Shown piece by piece: positions 54,783 through 63,796 of a DNA stretch of 64,000 nucleotides (positions are counted from its first letter, which is position 1; the number at the start of each line of letters is the position of its first letter). Below the pieces are notes generated by a model. That model was not told the origin of the DNA. It made no database searches and saw nothing but the letters and a program-made list of their open reading frames with translations. The stretch is from assembly GCF_000429125.1 (NCBI RefSeq), contig NZ_AUBG01000013.1:1-64000 (forward strand). The letters run 5' to 3'. The DNA is from Aequorivita capsosiphonis DSM 23843. Lineage in GTDB: Bacteria; Bacteroidota; Bacteroidia; Flavobacteriales; Flavobacteriaceae. The translations under genes were made by a program, and so were the position numbers.

Positions 54783-54882
54783 TGGACAACAGGGCGAATC
54801 AAAGAATAGCTCAAATAAACCTAAACCAACAATTTCAAGAGTGGAAACGAAACCACCACCATCACCTAAGAAGAGTAAATAA
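54754..54882 (+). CDS. small Lys/Pro-rich protein overlapping the DUF6338 gene
   Basis: A 42-codon frame starts at ATG 54754 inside the end of the DUF6338 gene and ends at 54882. It is preceded by AAAAGAAA, an A-rich leader of the Bacteroidota kind. The product is low-complexity, basic and proline-rich (KPKPTISRVETKPPPSPKKSK without the last residue), with no membrane or signal segment. I do not know a family. Translational coupling and membrane-protein context suggest a partner, but chance is possible. Confidence 0.45.
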   Translation: MDKKQPNKSNGQQGESKNSSNKPKPTISRVETKPPPSPKKSK

Positions 54883-55122
54883 CTGTTGGGACAGTTAAGA
54901 AATTAATCATTTGATCTTAATATAGAATCCTACGAAAATGCCATGTTGACTGGACGGGAATCTCTCAGATTGTCTTTATTGGCGAGGGAGTCGCTTACCC
55001 CAATATTGCACTTTTGTCCTTACTGAAGCAGGTTAAGTGGAAAGCGTCTTTGTTTTTTGTTACATTGTAATGCCAATGATCGGTTTTTTAAAAAAAAAGC
55101 GAAAAATCCTTATGTTTGATAT

Positions 55123-55170
55123 TCTCTCTGGCTAAAACGCACGCTGTTACGGTTTTTCGTACTGGGGGGG
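55123..55170 (+). repeat. 48-bp dispersed direct repeat, copy 2
   Basis: Core CGCTGTTACGGTTTTTCGTA. Preceded by TTTGATAT, as copies 3 and 4 are by TTTGGTAT. It lies 26 bases beyond the end of the minus-strand ImmA fusion gene. Confidence 0.8.
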
Positions 55171-55195
55171 ATAGCGTTTGTTTTAGAGGTGAAAA

Positions 55196-56602
55196 TTAAT
55201 ATTTCATTAAATTTAATTCTTCTATCCTAATAGCCATAGCTTCGGTGGAAACATTAAAAAGATTTGATAGAGAGGTATGTTCTCCATTGTCAAATAATTC
55301 TGTTGAAACTACCATTCGAGAAAATTCGTGAAGGTTTTTGAATTCTTTTTTCATACCTGCTACACTTCGGCCTCTAAATTTAAATGCAGTATCGTCATCC
55401 AAATTAAGAAATTTCGTTTTAAAAATTTTTTCGAATTCCATAATAACCAATTTTTTAGGCATAAGAAAATTCGTGGCAAATTTATCTGCTTGGATTTCTG
55501 TAATGCTACGAGTTTTTCTATTTTGTGAACAATCTGCAGGAATATCTCGATGCATGATGGGCTGTGAATGCATAAGGGCATGACCTAACTCGTGAGAAGC
55601 CGTAAATCTCTGAACTTCATTAGAATATTTTTTAGAAACAACTACTAATTTATTCGTCTGGTCAATTAAACCCGCAACTTCATTAATGTCCTCATCTTCT
55701 GTTAGAACACCATAATTTGATGAAGAAAAATAGTCATAACCTAGTACTCGCTTTAAAATTATATCTGGGTGTAATATTTGAAGGTGATTTTTTGGGGTAT
55801 TATTTCTCCATATTAATTTTCTATTTTTCCATATAAAATTTTGTAATTCCCTCGTACATTCCTCCACATCAATATAACTTCTATTTCGATACTTTTTAAG
55901 TATTAAATTTATACCTTCAAAGAGTGGTATTTTCTGGTTAAATTCATTTTTTAGTACTTCTATTTTTGAAGTGGCGAGATTATTAAGTTCTTGGTAATCA
56001 ATATCTAATTGATCTACTTTATTTACAACTGAATTTGTATAATCATATTCATCCGAATTAAAAGATAAAACATTTAGTCTAATTATAGATATACAACCCG
56101 AAATAGCAGATATCGAGCCACTTAAGCCAACTTGTGAATCACCTCGAGCTGACTTGAAACCCTTATCAAAAACTATTGCTGCGTATTCTGCTAGTTCTTT
56201 ACAATTAGATGCGATTTGAAAGGGTATAGAGATAGAAATTTTTAATTCTCTAAGAGCCTCAATTCTTAATTGATTTTTCTTGATTTCATTTTCTTCGTTG
56301 TCTCGAGCCTTTCTTAACTTAATTGTCTTATCAAATTGTTCCGAATCGAATTGGAACAAATCTTCTAGAGAAGGATATATTCTTGAATCTATCTGTTTTT
56401 GAATATCTAAAAGTTCAAAAATATTATTAGCATATATATGTCTTCTTTTTTCCTCAGCCGTTAAACTAATAACAGTCGAGATTAATTTTGCGGAGACCAT
56501 ACCCTGAAATGCAGCCGCGCTTCCAGAACCAGGTTTATGATTACCAGCTCCAAATTTATGCATTAACTCCCTCACGGTTTTATCTAATAAATCAGATTCC
56601 AT
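55196..56602 (-). CDS. fusion of a cyclodeaminase-like domain and an ImmA/IrrE metalloprotease
   Basis: Residues 1-210 of 468 form a helical domain of the formiminotransferase-cyclodeaminase type (FGAGNHKPGSGSAAAFQGMV, EYAAIVFDKGFKSARGDSQVG). This folate-enzyme fold normally stands alone or follows a formiminotransferase. Residues about 280-468 are an ImmA/IrrE protease: HELGH at 337-341 supplies two zinc His and the Glu, with Glu369 in ITEIQADKFATNFLMP as third ligand. ImmA proteins cleave repressors to trigger induction. Here the first domain may sense a folate-like or other small ligand. The gene lies between 48-bp repeats. Confidence 0.85.
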   Translation of the reverse strand: MESDLLDKTVRELMHKFGAGNHKPGSGSAAAFQGMVSAKLISTVISLTAEEKRRHIYANNIFELLDIQKQIDSRIYPSLEDLFQFDSEQFDKTIKLRKARDNEENEIKKNQLRIEALRELKISISIPFQIASNCKELAEYAAIVFDKGFKSARGDSQVGLSGSISAISGCISIIRLNVLSFNSDEYDYTNSVVNKVDQLDIDYQELNNLATSKIEVLKNEFNQKIPLFEGINLILKKYRNRSYIDVEECTRELQNFIWKNRKLIWRNNTPKNHLQILHPDIILKRVLGYDYFSSSNYGVLTEDEDINEVAGLIDQTNKLVVVSKKYSNEVQRFTASHELGHALMHSQPIMHRDIPADCSQNRKTRSITEIQADKFATNFLMPKKLVIMEFEKIFKTKFLNLDDDTAFKFRGRSVAGMKKEFKNLHEFSRMVVSTELFDNGEHTSLSNLFNVSTEAMAIRIEELNLMKY

Positions 56603-56720
56603 AGTAAATTTATAAGCGGTAAATATAATCTTTTAAATGTAATTAATTATTTATGAGTGTGCTACATACAGTTTTCCAGCATAAGTGTGTGAGAAAGTGA
56701 AAAAGTGATATATTTGGTAT

Positions 56721-56768
56721 TCTCCCCCGATTAAATGCAGGCTGTTACAGTTTTCTATAATGGGATTT
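56721..56768 (+). repeat. 48-bp dispersed direct repeat, copy 3
   Basis: The most divergent copy (core GCTGTTACAGTTTTCTATAA), preceded by TTTGGTAT. It lies 35 bases before the AbiTii gene. Confidence 0.7.
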
Positions 56769-56803
56769 ATTAAGGCACTTATTTGCTAAATTGAAAATAT
56801 AAT

Positions 56804-57724
56804 ATGGAATTAGTTCAACAAATAATAAATGACTTAATTGATGATGAAAAATCATTAAATTCCGCTCTTCTAAAAACCAAAGTCCTTGCAAGCAGAATCC
56901 AAAATAGCGAACTTCTAACTTGGGTAAACAGTGAATTATCAGGATATAAAAAATATGAAGATTTACCTGATTATAGAAAAAATATTTTCAATGATTTAAA
57001 GGGTAATTTTTTGAATGGAAGAATGAAGTATGTGAATACTCAAATTCCTACTGTTGGATTGGAAGAGGAATTCGAAAGTCAATTGAGAACTAGTGAATTT
57101 ATGATGAGTATTTCTTCTCTAGAAAAGCTCATAAAATCTGAAAAATCATCTATTCTTACTTCTCCAGTTCGAGCAGAAATTGCTGCAATAATAGAAGATA
57201 ATTGGCAGAATATGGGTAATCCTTATTTACAAATCATTTCTGTCTACAAGGAAATGTCAAAAAATTCCATTGTAGAAATAATTAATAATGTTAGAAACAA
57301 ATTACTAGATTTCATGCTAGCAATTGACGGGAAATTTGGAGATCTAGCTACAATTTCAGATTTAAAAATGAAAAAAGACGAAGTCAAGTCAATAGTAAAT
57401 AATACGATTATTCAAGGGGACGGTAATGTTCTTAATACAGGTACGAAAGTGCAGATAAAAAATTCGCCGAAAATTAAAAAAAATTCAAAGAAGGATCTAA
57501 CAAGTGAACTAAAGAAAATTGGTGTTGAAGATGAAGATATTGTCGAACTTGCAGAAATTATAGATGCTGAGGAACCTGATATTGACAATAATAAATTTGG
57601 AGTTATTGTAAATAAATGGATAGGGAAAATGATTCAGAAATCAATTGATGGAAGTTGGAATGTTAGTATTGGAGCCGCTGGATCAATATTATCAGAGATT
57701 ATACAAAAATATTACGGAATGTAA
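56804..57724 (+). CDS. AbiTii-domain abortive-infection protein
   Basis: The 306-residue protein has an N-terminal AbiTii domain (residues about 1-190: LIDDEKSLNSALLKTKVLAS, LLTWVNSELSGYKK, SPVRAEIAAIIEDNW). A poly-Asn/beta segment follows (VNNTIIQGDGNVLNTG), then a helical tail with an acidic DEDIVELAEIID stretch and an amphipathic end. AbiTii proteins are linked to phage exclusion. In Lactococcus AbiT has two parts, but here a single gene is present. It is bounded on the left by a 48-bp repeat. Confidence 0.85.
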   Translation: MELVQQIINDLIDDEKSLNSALLKTKVLASRIQNSELLTWVNSELSGYKKYEDLPDYRKNIFNDLKGNFLNGRMKYVNTQIPTVGLEEEFESQLRTSEFMMSISSLEKLIKSEKSSILTSPVRAEIAAIIEDNWQNMGNPYLQIISVYKEMSKNSIVEIINNVRNKLLDFMLAIDGKFGDLATISDLKMKKDEVKSIVNNTIIQGDGNVLNTGTKVQIKNSPKIKKNSKKDLTSELKKIGVEDEDIVELAEIIDAEEPDIDNNKFGVIVNKWIGKMIQKSIDGSWNVSIGAAGSILSEIIQKYYGM

Positions 57725-57940
57725 ATCGTCATCTTCTCTCTTAAAGTTTAAAATAGATATTATCAAGCAAATATTTTATATCGCATTTAAAAGTTTTATA
57801 GGACAATGGCTGCTCTGTGATTCTTCTCAGTTCATTGGATGCTCATAAATTTGTCTGCTATAGATTGGGAAAGCTATAATGAATTTTAACGAAAGATAGT
57901 GCGATGAAAATGGCACATAATAGATATTAGAAACAAAAAT

Positions 57941-58156
57941 CTATTTAGATTTCTTATCTTTCGACGCTGATTCATCGTTGAGCCGTGATTTGTACTTCGC
58001 CATTTCGTCCATCGACTTAACCATTGATTTGGTTTCAAACAATAACCCAACATACATTGCGAAATCTTGCAATAGCGATACCACAATTTTAAGGATTTGG
58101 GGCAACACAATAACCAACCCTATGTAGATATACCAATATTCTCTTAGTGTTTCCAT
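57941..58156 (-). CDS. small membrane protein of unknown function
   Basis: From the ATG at 58156 the product has 71 residues: a hydrophobic segment (YIYIGLVIVLPQILKIVVSL) and a charged cytoplasmic tail ending SASKDKKSK. The ATG is preceded by AAAGTAAAG. An upstream in-frame ATG at 58213 would add 19 residues without support. No family recognised. Confidence 0.5.
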   Translation of the reverse strand: METLREYWYIYIGLVIVLPQILKIVVSLLQDFAMYVGLLFETKSMVKSMDEMAKYKSRLNDESASKDKKSK

Positions 58157-59291
58157 CTTTACTTTAATATTCAGATTATATTTCATATTGGCGAAAAGGT
58201 AATTAGCCAACATTTCAATCAGTGTGACACCTATTTTTACATATCATAAAAATTCAATTTCGGCATTTTGTATTTGATTGTTTTATAGTAGGTTGTAGTT
58301 CGTTCAAATCTTTTTTAGAAAAATTTGGGCACTTTTGTCACACTGTCACTTTACCTCCATAATCAAAAAAAAATCAATATCATTAACTTTGTAAATTGAA
58401 GGTAAGAGCTAGCCTTTTAATAAAAAAGGACATCGTTTTAACCCCTTGGACTTGCAAGTTGCGACATTGTTGTTTTATAAAAAATCACAGTTTTATAATT
58501 GCTCTTTTCTTCTAAAGTTAGAAGGGCTCGTTGTTAACTTCATCTTTCCTTAAATAGGAAACGGTAATACAGCTTCCGCTGGCGCAGACGTGAAGTCTGT
58601 GACCTCCAAATTGTCTCGCCCTAGAAAGTCCACTTAGTTTCCCGCTGCAATAATGTGTTAAATAATGGTTTTAAAGAGAGACTCTAACATCTCTGAATAA
58701 CGGGCATTATAGGGGAGTAGGTTAGCATACCCTAGTTTACCATGAACTTAACCAAAAAGAGAAGTTATCGCCTTGAAACGCAAATTGAAAAGTAAAAAGT
58801 TAAAATTCACCAACAAATAATGTCTTGTCTGATTGCATTAGTGTAGTGTTCAAAATTATGTATATATAATTCAGAGCGTAAGTATGTACAATTTAGGCTG
58901 CTTCCATCTATTGTTCATGTACCTTTCAAGCTACTCGAGTGCTACGTTTATGCTAGTGTTTCCTTAATCAACCCCTAGTATCATGCTACTATCATAATAA
59001 TTGTCTGCTATATTTAGTCTGCAAAACTATCTTCGAGTTTTAAAGAAACCCCTCATTATCAAAGTGAGTTAGTTCTTGATCTCACGCGGAAGAAGGCCTC
59101 TGGCCCGTGTAATGGCGGTATCTTTTTTCGTTTTGTTTTAATAGCCTATAATATGCTTTTATTAAAGCCTACTCAAAGTCTAATATAGGCCTATTATTAT
59201 TATTATTATTAACTCGTAGATATTAACCTCAGGTAAAATGCAAACCATCAGCAGGATAGGTTTGGGTATAAGAAAAGTTTAAGGCTTTTTA
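58157..59291. other. long gene-free stretch with a REP-like palindrome
   Basis: No coding frame of note over 1.1 kb. It holds a short palindrome at 58585-58599 (CAGAC, five bases, GTCTG) embedded in GCTTCCGCTGGCGCAGACG, which resembles the REP-type hairpins linked to Y1 transposases. There is also a (TTA)n run near 59187-59209. It is likely decayed accessory DNA. Confidence 0.4.
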
Positions 59292-59999
59292 TTACATAAA
59301 ATTGCTTAAAATAGATGCCCTTATACGTTTTTCATATTCTTTTGATTCATAATAATGTAAAAGTTCATCAGCATTGTTGAGCTCATCTTTCAGTTGATTA
59401 ATCTGCAGTAACAACGCGCCATCTTTTTCATTATCGGGAGAACGGGAATGCTCTGCATCGCGTGAATAAATCTCCGGTGCTTTAAAAAGTTGAGGTTTTT
59501 CCTTAATATATACATCGTACGGTGGTTTGGGAGCGGTGATGGAAAAGTAAAGCGTCATGAAAATGGAGGTCAACGCAAGAATAGCAGAAATAGATAATGA
59601 CCAATAGGCAATTCTAATAGCTTTGGTTGAAGATTTTTGAGCAACCTGAGCCTGTTCTCGTGCTTCTTTGAGCTCTAAATAATCCAGATATTGTTTTACA
59701 GTCTTCCCCTTTAAAAAGTAAGTTTTATTCGAAAAATCTCTATAGGCTTGTAAATTTTCTTTATCCCTAAGATCCTTTACTAATACACTATAATATTTTT
59801 TCATAGCTGCAGAACCCTGAATAGGCATTAAGGGTGCGTCAAAATTTTTTATAAACCACTTGATAAAAGTATATTCTCTTCGACCTTCTATGGGAGCTAA
59901 TGTTTTCGACTGTAATAACCTTTTTAAATCTTTATAAGTAATACCCTCATTGTGGGAATAACCTATCTCCATTGCCTGAATGTAGATATTTGTTTCCAT
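59292..59999 (-). CDS. unknown protein with one membrane helix
   Basis: About 235 residues from the ATG at 59999; an ATG at 60032 adds 11. The N-terminal 120 residues may be a winged-helix-like domain (EGITYKDLKRLLQSK). One membrane helix (AYWSLSISAILALTSIFMTL) follows, then a short outer part with a coiled segment (LLLQINQLKDELNNADELL). No family recognised. A sensor-to-membrane role is possible. Confidence 0.55.
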   Translation of the reverse strand: METNIYIQAMEIGYSHNEGITYKDLKRLLQSKTLAPIEGRREYTFIKWFIKNFDAPLMPIQGSAAMKKYYSVLVKDLRDKENLQAYRDFSNKTYFLKGKTVKQYLDYLELKEAREQAQVAQKSSTKAIRIAYWSLSISAILALTSIFMTLYFSITAPKPPYDVYIKEKPQLFKAPEIYSRDAEHSRSPDNEKDGALLLQINQLKDELNNADELLHYYESKEYEKRIRASILSNFM

Positions 60000-60179
60000 T
60001 TGAAATTTATTTGGCAAGTCTAAAATAATCAAAATTTAGAAAAGCGTTGTTTGATTACTTACTTATAAATCTCTTTTGCCAACATTGGCGTGTTATTGTA
60101 AAGTGTGTATATTTTTTAGTGTGTTTGCAATGTCATTTGCATTTTATAAAAAAACAGAGGAAATCATTATATTTGGTAT

Positions 60180-60227
60180 TCTCCCTGGTTAAAATGTTCG
60201 CTGTTACGGTTTTCAGTAATGGGTGGG
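60180..60227 (+). repeat. 48-bp dispersed direct repeat, copy 4
   Basis: Core CGCTGTTACGGTTTTCAGTA, preceded by TTTGGTAT. It lies 66 bases before the dead hsdR tail. Confidence 0.8.
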
Positions 60228-60292
60228 TTTTACAATGAACAATTTACCTTTGGCCGCGATTCCGATTTGGGGGTAATGTAATTTGATACCTT

Positions 60293-60565
60293 ATGGACAG
60301 CCGAAATGAAAAAGGCCTAAACAATTCGAGCCAGAAAGAGAATTTGGATTTTAAGAGATTGGTTGATATAATAAGCAACTATCTCTTCACCGAAAAAGAA
60401 CCCTTGCGTGATGAGGTTATTGCGGTAATGAACGAACGGCCAAGCTTATAAAATAGAGCAAATTCATCAGAAGGGATAATTACAAAAATAAAAGACTTTA
60501 TCAATACCTTTATGGAGGGAATGGGGCAGGAGCCGATAAAACAAAGCCTTCCCAATGAATATTAA
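60293..60565 (+). pseudogene. C-terminal remnant of a type I restriction HsdR subunit
   Basis: The frame from 60293 reads LDFKRLVDIISNYLFTEKEP and RDEVIAVMNERPSL, meets TAA at 60449-60451, and continues in the same frame with GIITKIKDFINTFMEGMGQE to a TAA at 60563-60565. This is the helical C-terminus of HsdR proteins. The helicase and nuclease parts are absent and one internal stop is present, so it is a dead tail. No hsdM or hsdS gene is in the window. Confidence 0.6.
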
Positions 60566-60640
60566 TTGAAGAGGCTTGAAAAAAACGGAGTTTGTTGGGC
60601 CCCCATAGAAAATATATAGATAACAAAAATTTGTTGAGAA

Positions 60641-61303
60641 ATGATTAGAGCTTATACTACAAAAAAAGGGACAGGTATTGCGATTTATGGAGATTATACC
60701 GATTTAAGTCTCCTGCATGAAGTTATTCATAAAATTGCAATGGCACTGGATGCAGATAATGATAGTCAATCTGGAAAGCATCAGCTATTAATGAACTTTG
60801 CATACGAAATAAGGAAAGCGAAGGAACAGGCCCGACTAATTGAAAATTTTGATATTAATGGAGAGCAGGTAACTCTTTACGGAACACAGATAGTTTGGCC
60901 GGATATTCTAATTTTCACCAATGTGTTAAGACAATATACAGGCTATCTTGCAATAGATAAGTTGGAACAATCCATGCTATATCTTTTGGAGTATTCCATT
61001 GAAAAAGCTATGCTTCAATACGATGAAGTAGGAGCAAAGGATTTAAAAAAATTGATAAGTACAGGCTTATATATAAACCAGCCATATATTTTTCAGCTTT
61101 ATCAGTATGTACATTCCGATTTTACTTCCCAACCCCCAGGTAAAAGGAGGTTTAGAAAACTATATGGGATGTTGCGGGAATACCTTTCACCTTTTTCCGA
61201 TTTAAATGAAAGGATAATTTCCGATCTAGAAAAGAGTGCCCAGAAGCTCAATTGTAGAGTTACAGATATTGAAGTTGGCAATTCTCCTAATGTTGAATGG
61301 TAA
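60641..61303 (+). CDS. DUF6904-like protein of unknown function
   Basis: The 220-residue soluble protein opens with RAYTTKKGTGIAIYGDYTDL and contains FAYEIRKAKEQARLIEN, LYGTQIVWPDILIFTNVL and LEYSIEKAMLQYDEVGAKDL. I recall this set as the DUF6904 family, whose function is unknown. Naming is from memory and not certain. It stands alone between a dead hsdR tail and a dead AbiEii tail. Confidence 0.6.
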   Translation: MIRAYTTKKGTGIAIYGDYTDLSLLHEVIHKIAMALDADNDSQSGKHQLLMNFAYEIRKAKEQARLIENFDINGEQVTLYGTQIVWPDILIFTNVLRQYTGYLAIDKLEQSMLYLLEYSIEKAMLQYDEVGAKDLKKLISTGLYINQPYIFQLYQYVHSDFTSQPPGKRRFRKLYGMLREYLSPFSDLNERIISDLEKSAQKLNCRVTDIEVGNSPNVEW

Positions 61304-61359
61304 TAATCTTGGCACTATCCAAGTGTATATTATGGTATTTAAGAATTAGCTTTTATGTT

Positions 61360-61662
61360 CTACAAAGTTGTTATGTATGTATGGATTCGCTCCAACAATT
61401 TTTCAAATTCAGGTTGGCCGCTATAGTAAAGGGATGCAGTTCCATTATATCTTTTTTTAAAGGATTCCCTTGTCTCTTGATTAGTTAATAAAAATGCCTC
61501 ATTTTCAAAAATTGGAATTTCAAAATCTATCTTGGGAAAGCGCGCCTTTTTGTGCGCTTTATAATCTTCCGTTCCAATAAATGCCAGTACTTCATCATTT
61601 GCCAATAAGCTGTACACATCATAATATTGACGCACCAAATTGGGGTGTGGTTCTGCGCTATT
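61360..61662 (-). pseudogene. C-terminal remnant of an AbiEii-type nucleotidyltransferase
   Basis: The frame reads NLVRQYYDVYSLLANDEVLA, FIGTEDYKAHKKARFPK, NEAFLLTNQETRESFKKRY and YYSGQPEFEKLLERI, the ending of AbiEii/AbiGii toxins. The catalytic GG(T/S) region is missing and the frame closes upstream near 61690. It is distinct from the intact AbiEii at 15589. Confidence 0.72.
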
Positions 61663-61672
61663 CTGCTCTAGT

Positions 61673-61930
61673 CTATATTTTAGTAGCGATTACTTTATCG
61701 CGAACTTCAGCATTAATTAAAGCAAGAGTCTGGTCTTTAGCTTGCCCACTAAGTTGGGCTCTTGGGGTGTGCTATTATCATTGGTTTTAGCTTGAGCATT
61801 AGGTTGGTCTATAAATTGTTTAAACTCTGTAATCTTATCAAAAGAAACATTCTCATTATTAACTATATGGAATTTATTAACGGGTAATACTATTTGGTAG
61901 AAATAAATACTCTGTATATTTATTTTAGAA
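61673..61930 (-). pseudogene. frameshifted remnant of an unknown gene
   Basis: On the minus strand one frame reads FHIVNNENVSFDKITEFKQF and EPNLVG. Then in a shifted frame it reads KDQTLALINAEVRDKVIATK, ending at 61673. It looks like coding sequence with one frameshift near 61750. I do not recognise the family. Confidence 0.35.
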
Positions 61931-62028
61931 TGCTATTTTCAAATGATTTCCGACCCTAAATTTACTTTTAAGAATACTTATCTTTGAGGGCACAAAGATT
62001 ACATCTTTACATTATCAATTAAACGGTT

Positions 62029-63093
62029 ATGAATAAAAATCTTACAACTTCGAATGTTCACAGGAAAAATATTCTGAACAATAGGTATGCTCTTTTAGAG
62101 ATTGAGAAAGAGGTCGCCTTTCCGGGTATTTTATTTGAGGCCACCATAAAATATACTAAGAAACAAATTTCCGATTTTTATGAAATAGATGTAAGAACTA
62201 TTGAGCGTTATATAGATCAGCACGAAGAGGAGCTTCTTGCTAATGGTTATGAGATATTAAGTGGTGAAAGACTTAAAGCGTTTAAAGAGGCATATTCATT
62301 TATAGTAATTAATAGAGACGATCGAAAACCTATTAATGGGGATGTTACCGACATTGATGTCGGAGACATATCTAAAGCTCCTAAACTAGGAGTATTTGAC
62401 TTTAGAACTTTCCTAAATATAGGAATGCTTTTAACAGAGAGTAATAGAGCTAAACAAATTAGATCTCTAATACTTGATATGGTTATAGATACAATCAATG
62501 CCAAGATTGGTGGTGCTACAAAATATATCAATCAAAGAGAGGAAGAGTTTCTGCCAAGTGCAATCAGAGAGTTTAATTACAGAGCAGCTTTTACCACGGC
62601 ATTAGATGAATGTATTGTAGATAATAAATGGAAATATGCCCAATTTACTGATGCTATTTATAAAAGTATATTTAATGAAAATGCCAAAGAATATAAGCAA
62701 ATATTAAAATTAAAAGCTACCGACTCTCCCAGGGAGACTATGTATTCAGAAGTATTAGACCTTATAGCTGCATATGAAAATGGTTTCGCGGACGATTTAA
62801 CAAAGAAGTATGAAGAAGTAGGAAGGAAATTAACTATCCCTCAAGCAAATTTACTCTTTAAAGAATTCGAATTAAGAAGTCAATCCCTTTTAAAACCACT
62901 TTTGGAAAAGGCAAGAACATTAATGGCCAGTAGAGATATGGTCTTTAGAGATGCCTTACATGAAAAACTCAATAATTATGTTACCCATTTGAACGAAGCA
63001 GAATTTGATAAGTTTTTAGGTAAGCATAGCATATCACTAGAGGAAAGATTAAAAGATAATATAGACGTGTTTAAGAGACTTAAAAATAGGTAA
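62029..63093 (+). CDS. putative antitoxin/DNA-binding partner of the Doc toxin
   Basis: The 354-residue protein has an N-terminal segment like a helix-turn-helix or RhuM-type domain (YTKKQISDFYEIDVRTIERYI) followed by a long helical body (RAKQIRSLILDMVIDTINAKIG in parts, FTTALDECIVDNKWKYAQFTD in parts). It lies 2 bases before the Doc-type toxin gene, so it is the natural candidate for antitoxin and autorepressor. It is much larger than classical Phd. The family name is not certain. Confidence 0.7.
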   Translation: MNKNLTTSNVHRKNILNNRYALLEIEKEVAFPGILFEATIKYTKKQISDFYEIDVRTIERYIDQHEEELLANGYEILSGERLKAFKEAYSFIVINRDDRKPINGDVTDIDVGDISKAPKLGVFDFRTFLNIGMLLTESNRAKQIRSLILDMVIDTINAKIGGATKYINQREEEFLPSAIREFNYRAAFTTALDECIVDNKWKYAQFTDAIYKSIFNENAKEYKQILKLKATDSPRETMYSEVLDLIAAYENGFADDLTKKYEEVGRKLTIPQANLLFKEFELRSQSLLKPLLEKARTLMASRDMVFRDALHEKLNNYVTHLNEAEFDKFLGKHSISLEERLKDNIDVFKRLKNR

Positions 63094-63095
63094 AA

Positions 63096-63524
63096 ATGGG
63101 AGTCAACTATTTTACCTTGGAATACGCGATTAAAGAGCACGACTTTATTATTGAAGAATCAGGTGGTGCCCAGGGTATTAACGCTATAGGTTTATTAGAA
63201 AGTATTTTAGATCATATACAATACGATCTATACTATCCCGAATTTGAAGATAAAATCACTCACTTGGTTTTTTCAGTAAATAAAAACCATGCCTTCAGTG
63301 ATGGAAATAAGCGAAGTAGTATAGCATTAGGTGCATATCTTTTGGAAATAAATGGTTTGGAATACTGCATCGATAAATTTATTATTGAAATGGAAAACAT
63401 TAGTGTCCAGATCGCAGATAATAAAATTGGAAAAGATTTACTTCATAAGATTATTTACTCAATAGTAAATGAAAATGAATTTAGTGAGCAATTGAAACTT
63501 GAAATTATTGAAGCAATAGCTTAA
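63096..63524 (+). CDS. Doc-type toxin (Fic/DOC family)
   Basis: The 142-residue protein has the Doc motif HAFSDGNKRSS (HxFxDGNKR) with the catalytic His and Asp, preceded by GLLESILDHIQYD and HLVFSVNKN. Doc proteins phosphorylate EF-Tu and stop translation. It is 2 bases after its likely antitoxin gene. Confidence 0.9.
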   Translation: MGVNYFTLEYAIKEHDFIIEESGGAQGINAIGLLESILDHIQYDLYYPEFEDKITHLVFSVNKNHAFSDGNKRSSIALGAYLLEINGLEYCIDKFIIEMENISVQIADNKIGKDLLHKIIYSIVNENEFSEQLKLEIIEAIA

Positions 63525-63538
63525 TAATTTTAATCTAA

Positions 63539-63796
63539 TTAAACACTGCCAAAATGCTCTCTATGGCGATCAAGATATCCCAGGTTGTGGACCCTCAATT
63601 TGCTTATCTTTTCTGTACCATACTCACCTAATTTTTTGATAGTCTTGTTTTTTATGGCGCTTGATAAGATGATTTTGCCTGTGTTTTTAAAAGTTATTAG
63701 ATGGCAGTCGAAGAGGGTGTCATAGGTACTTCCCTTTTCAACAAATTTTGAGTTGGAATGTTTTTTATGTTTCAGGAACTCAAACAATTTCTTCAT
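63539..63796 (-). CDS. small basic protein of unknown function
   Basis: The 85-residue basic protein (KKLFEFLKHKKHSNSKFVEK at the start, then TLFDCHLITFKNTGKIILSS) has no signal or membrane segment. It is convergent with the Doc gene, 15 bases apart. No family recognised; it may be a fragment. Confidence 0.45.
   Translation of the reverse strand: MKKLFEFLKHKKHSNSKFVEKGSTYDTLFDCHLITFKNTGKIILSSAIKNKTIKKLGEYGTEKISKLRVHNLGYLDRHREHFGSV

Noticed and set aside
57886-58110. A minus-strand 74-residue frame overlapping the small membrane gene
   Set aside because: The frame at 57941-58156 has the membrane helix, charged tail and a plausible ribosome site. This one does not.
58585-58599. A tRNA or rRNA fragment in the long gap
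   Set aside because: The palindrome is only 5 bases per arm, no cloverleaf can be drawn, and it fits a REP-like hairpin better.
54031-60227. The 48-bp repeats as a CRISPR array
   Set aside because: Spacing is 1.1-3.5 kb, intervals contain genes, copies are divergent, and no cas genes are present.
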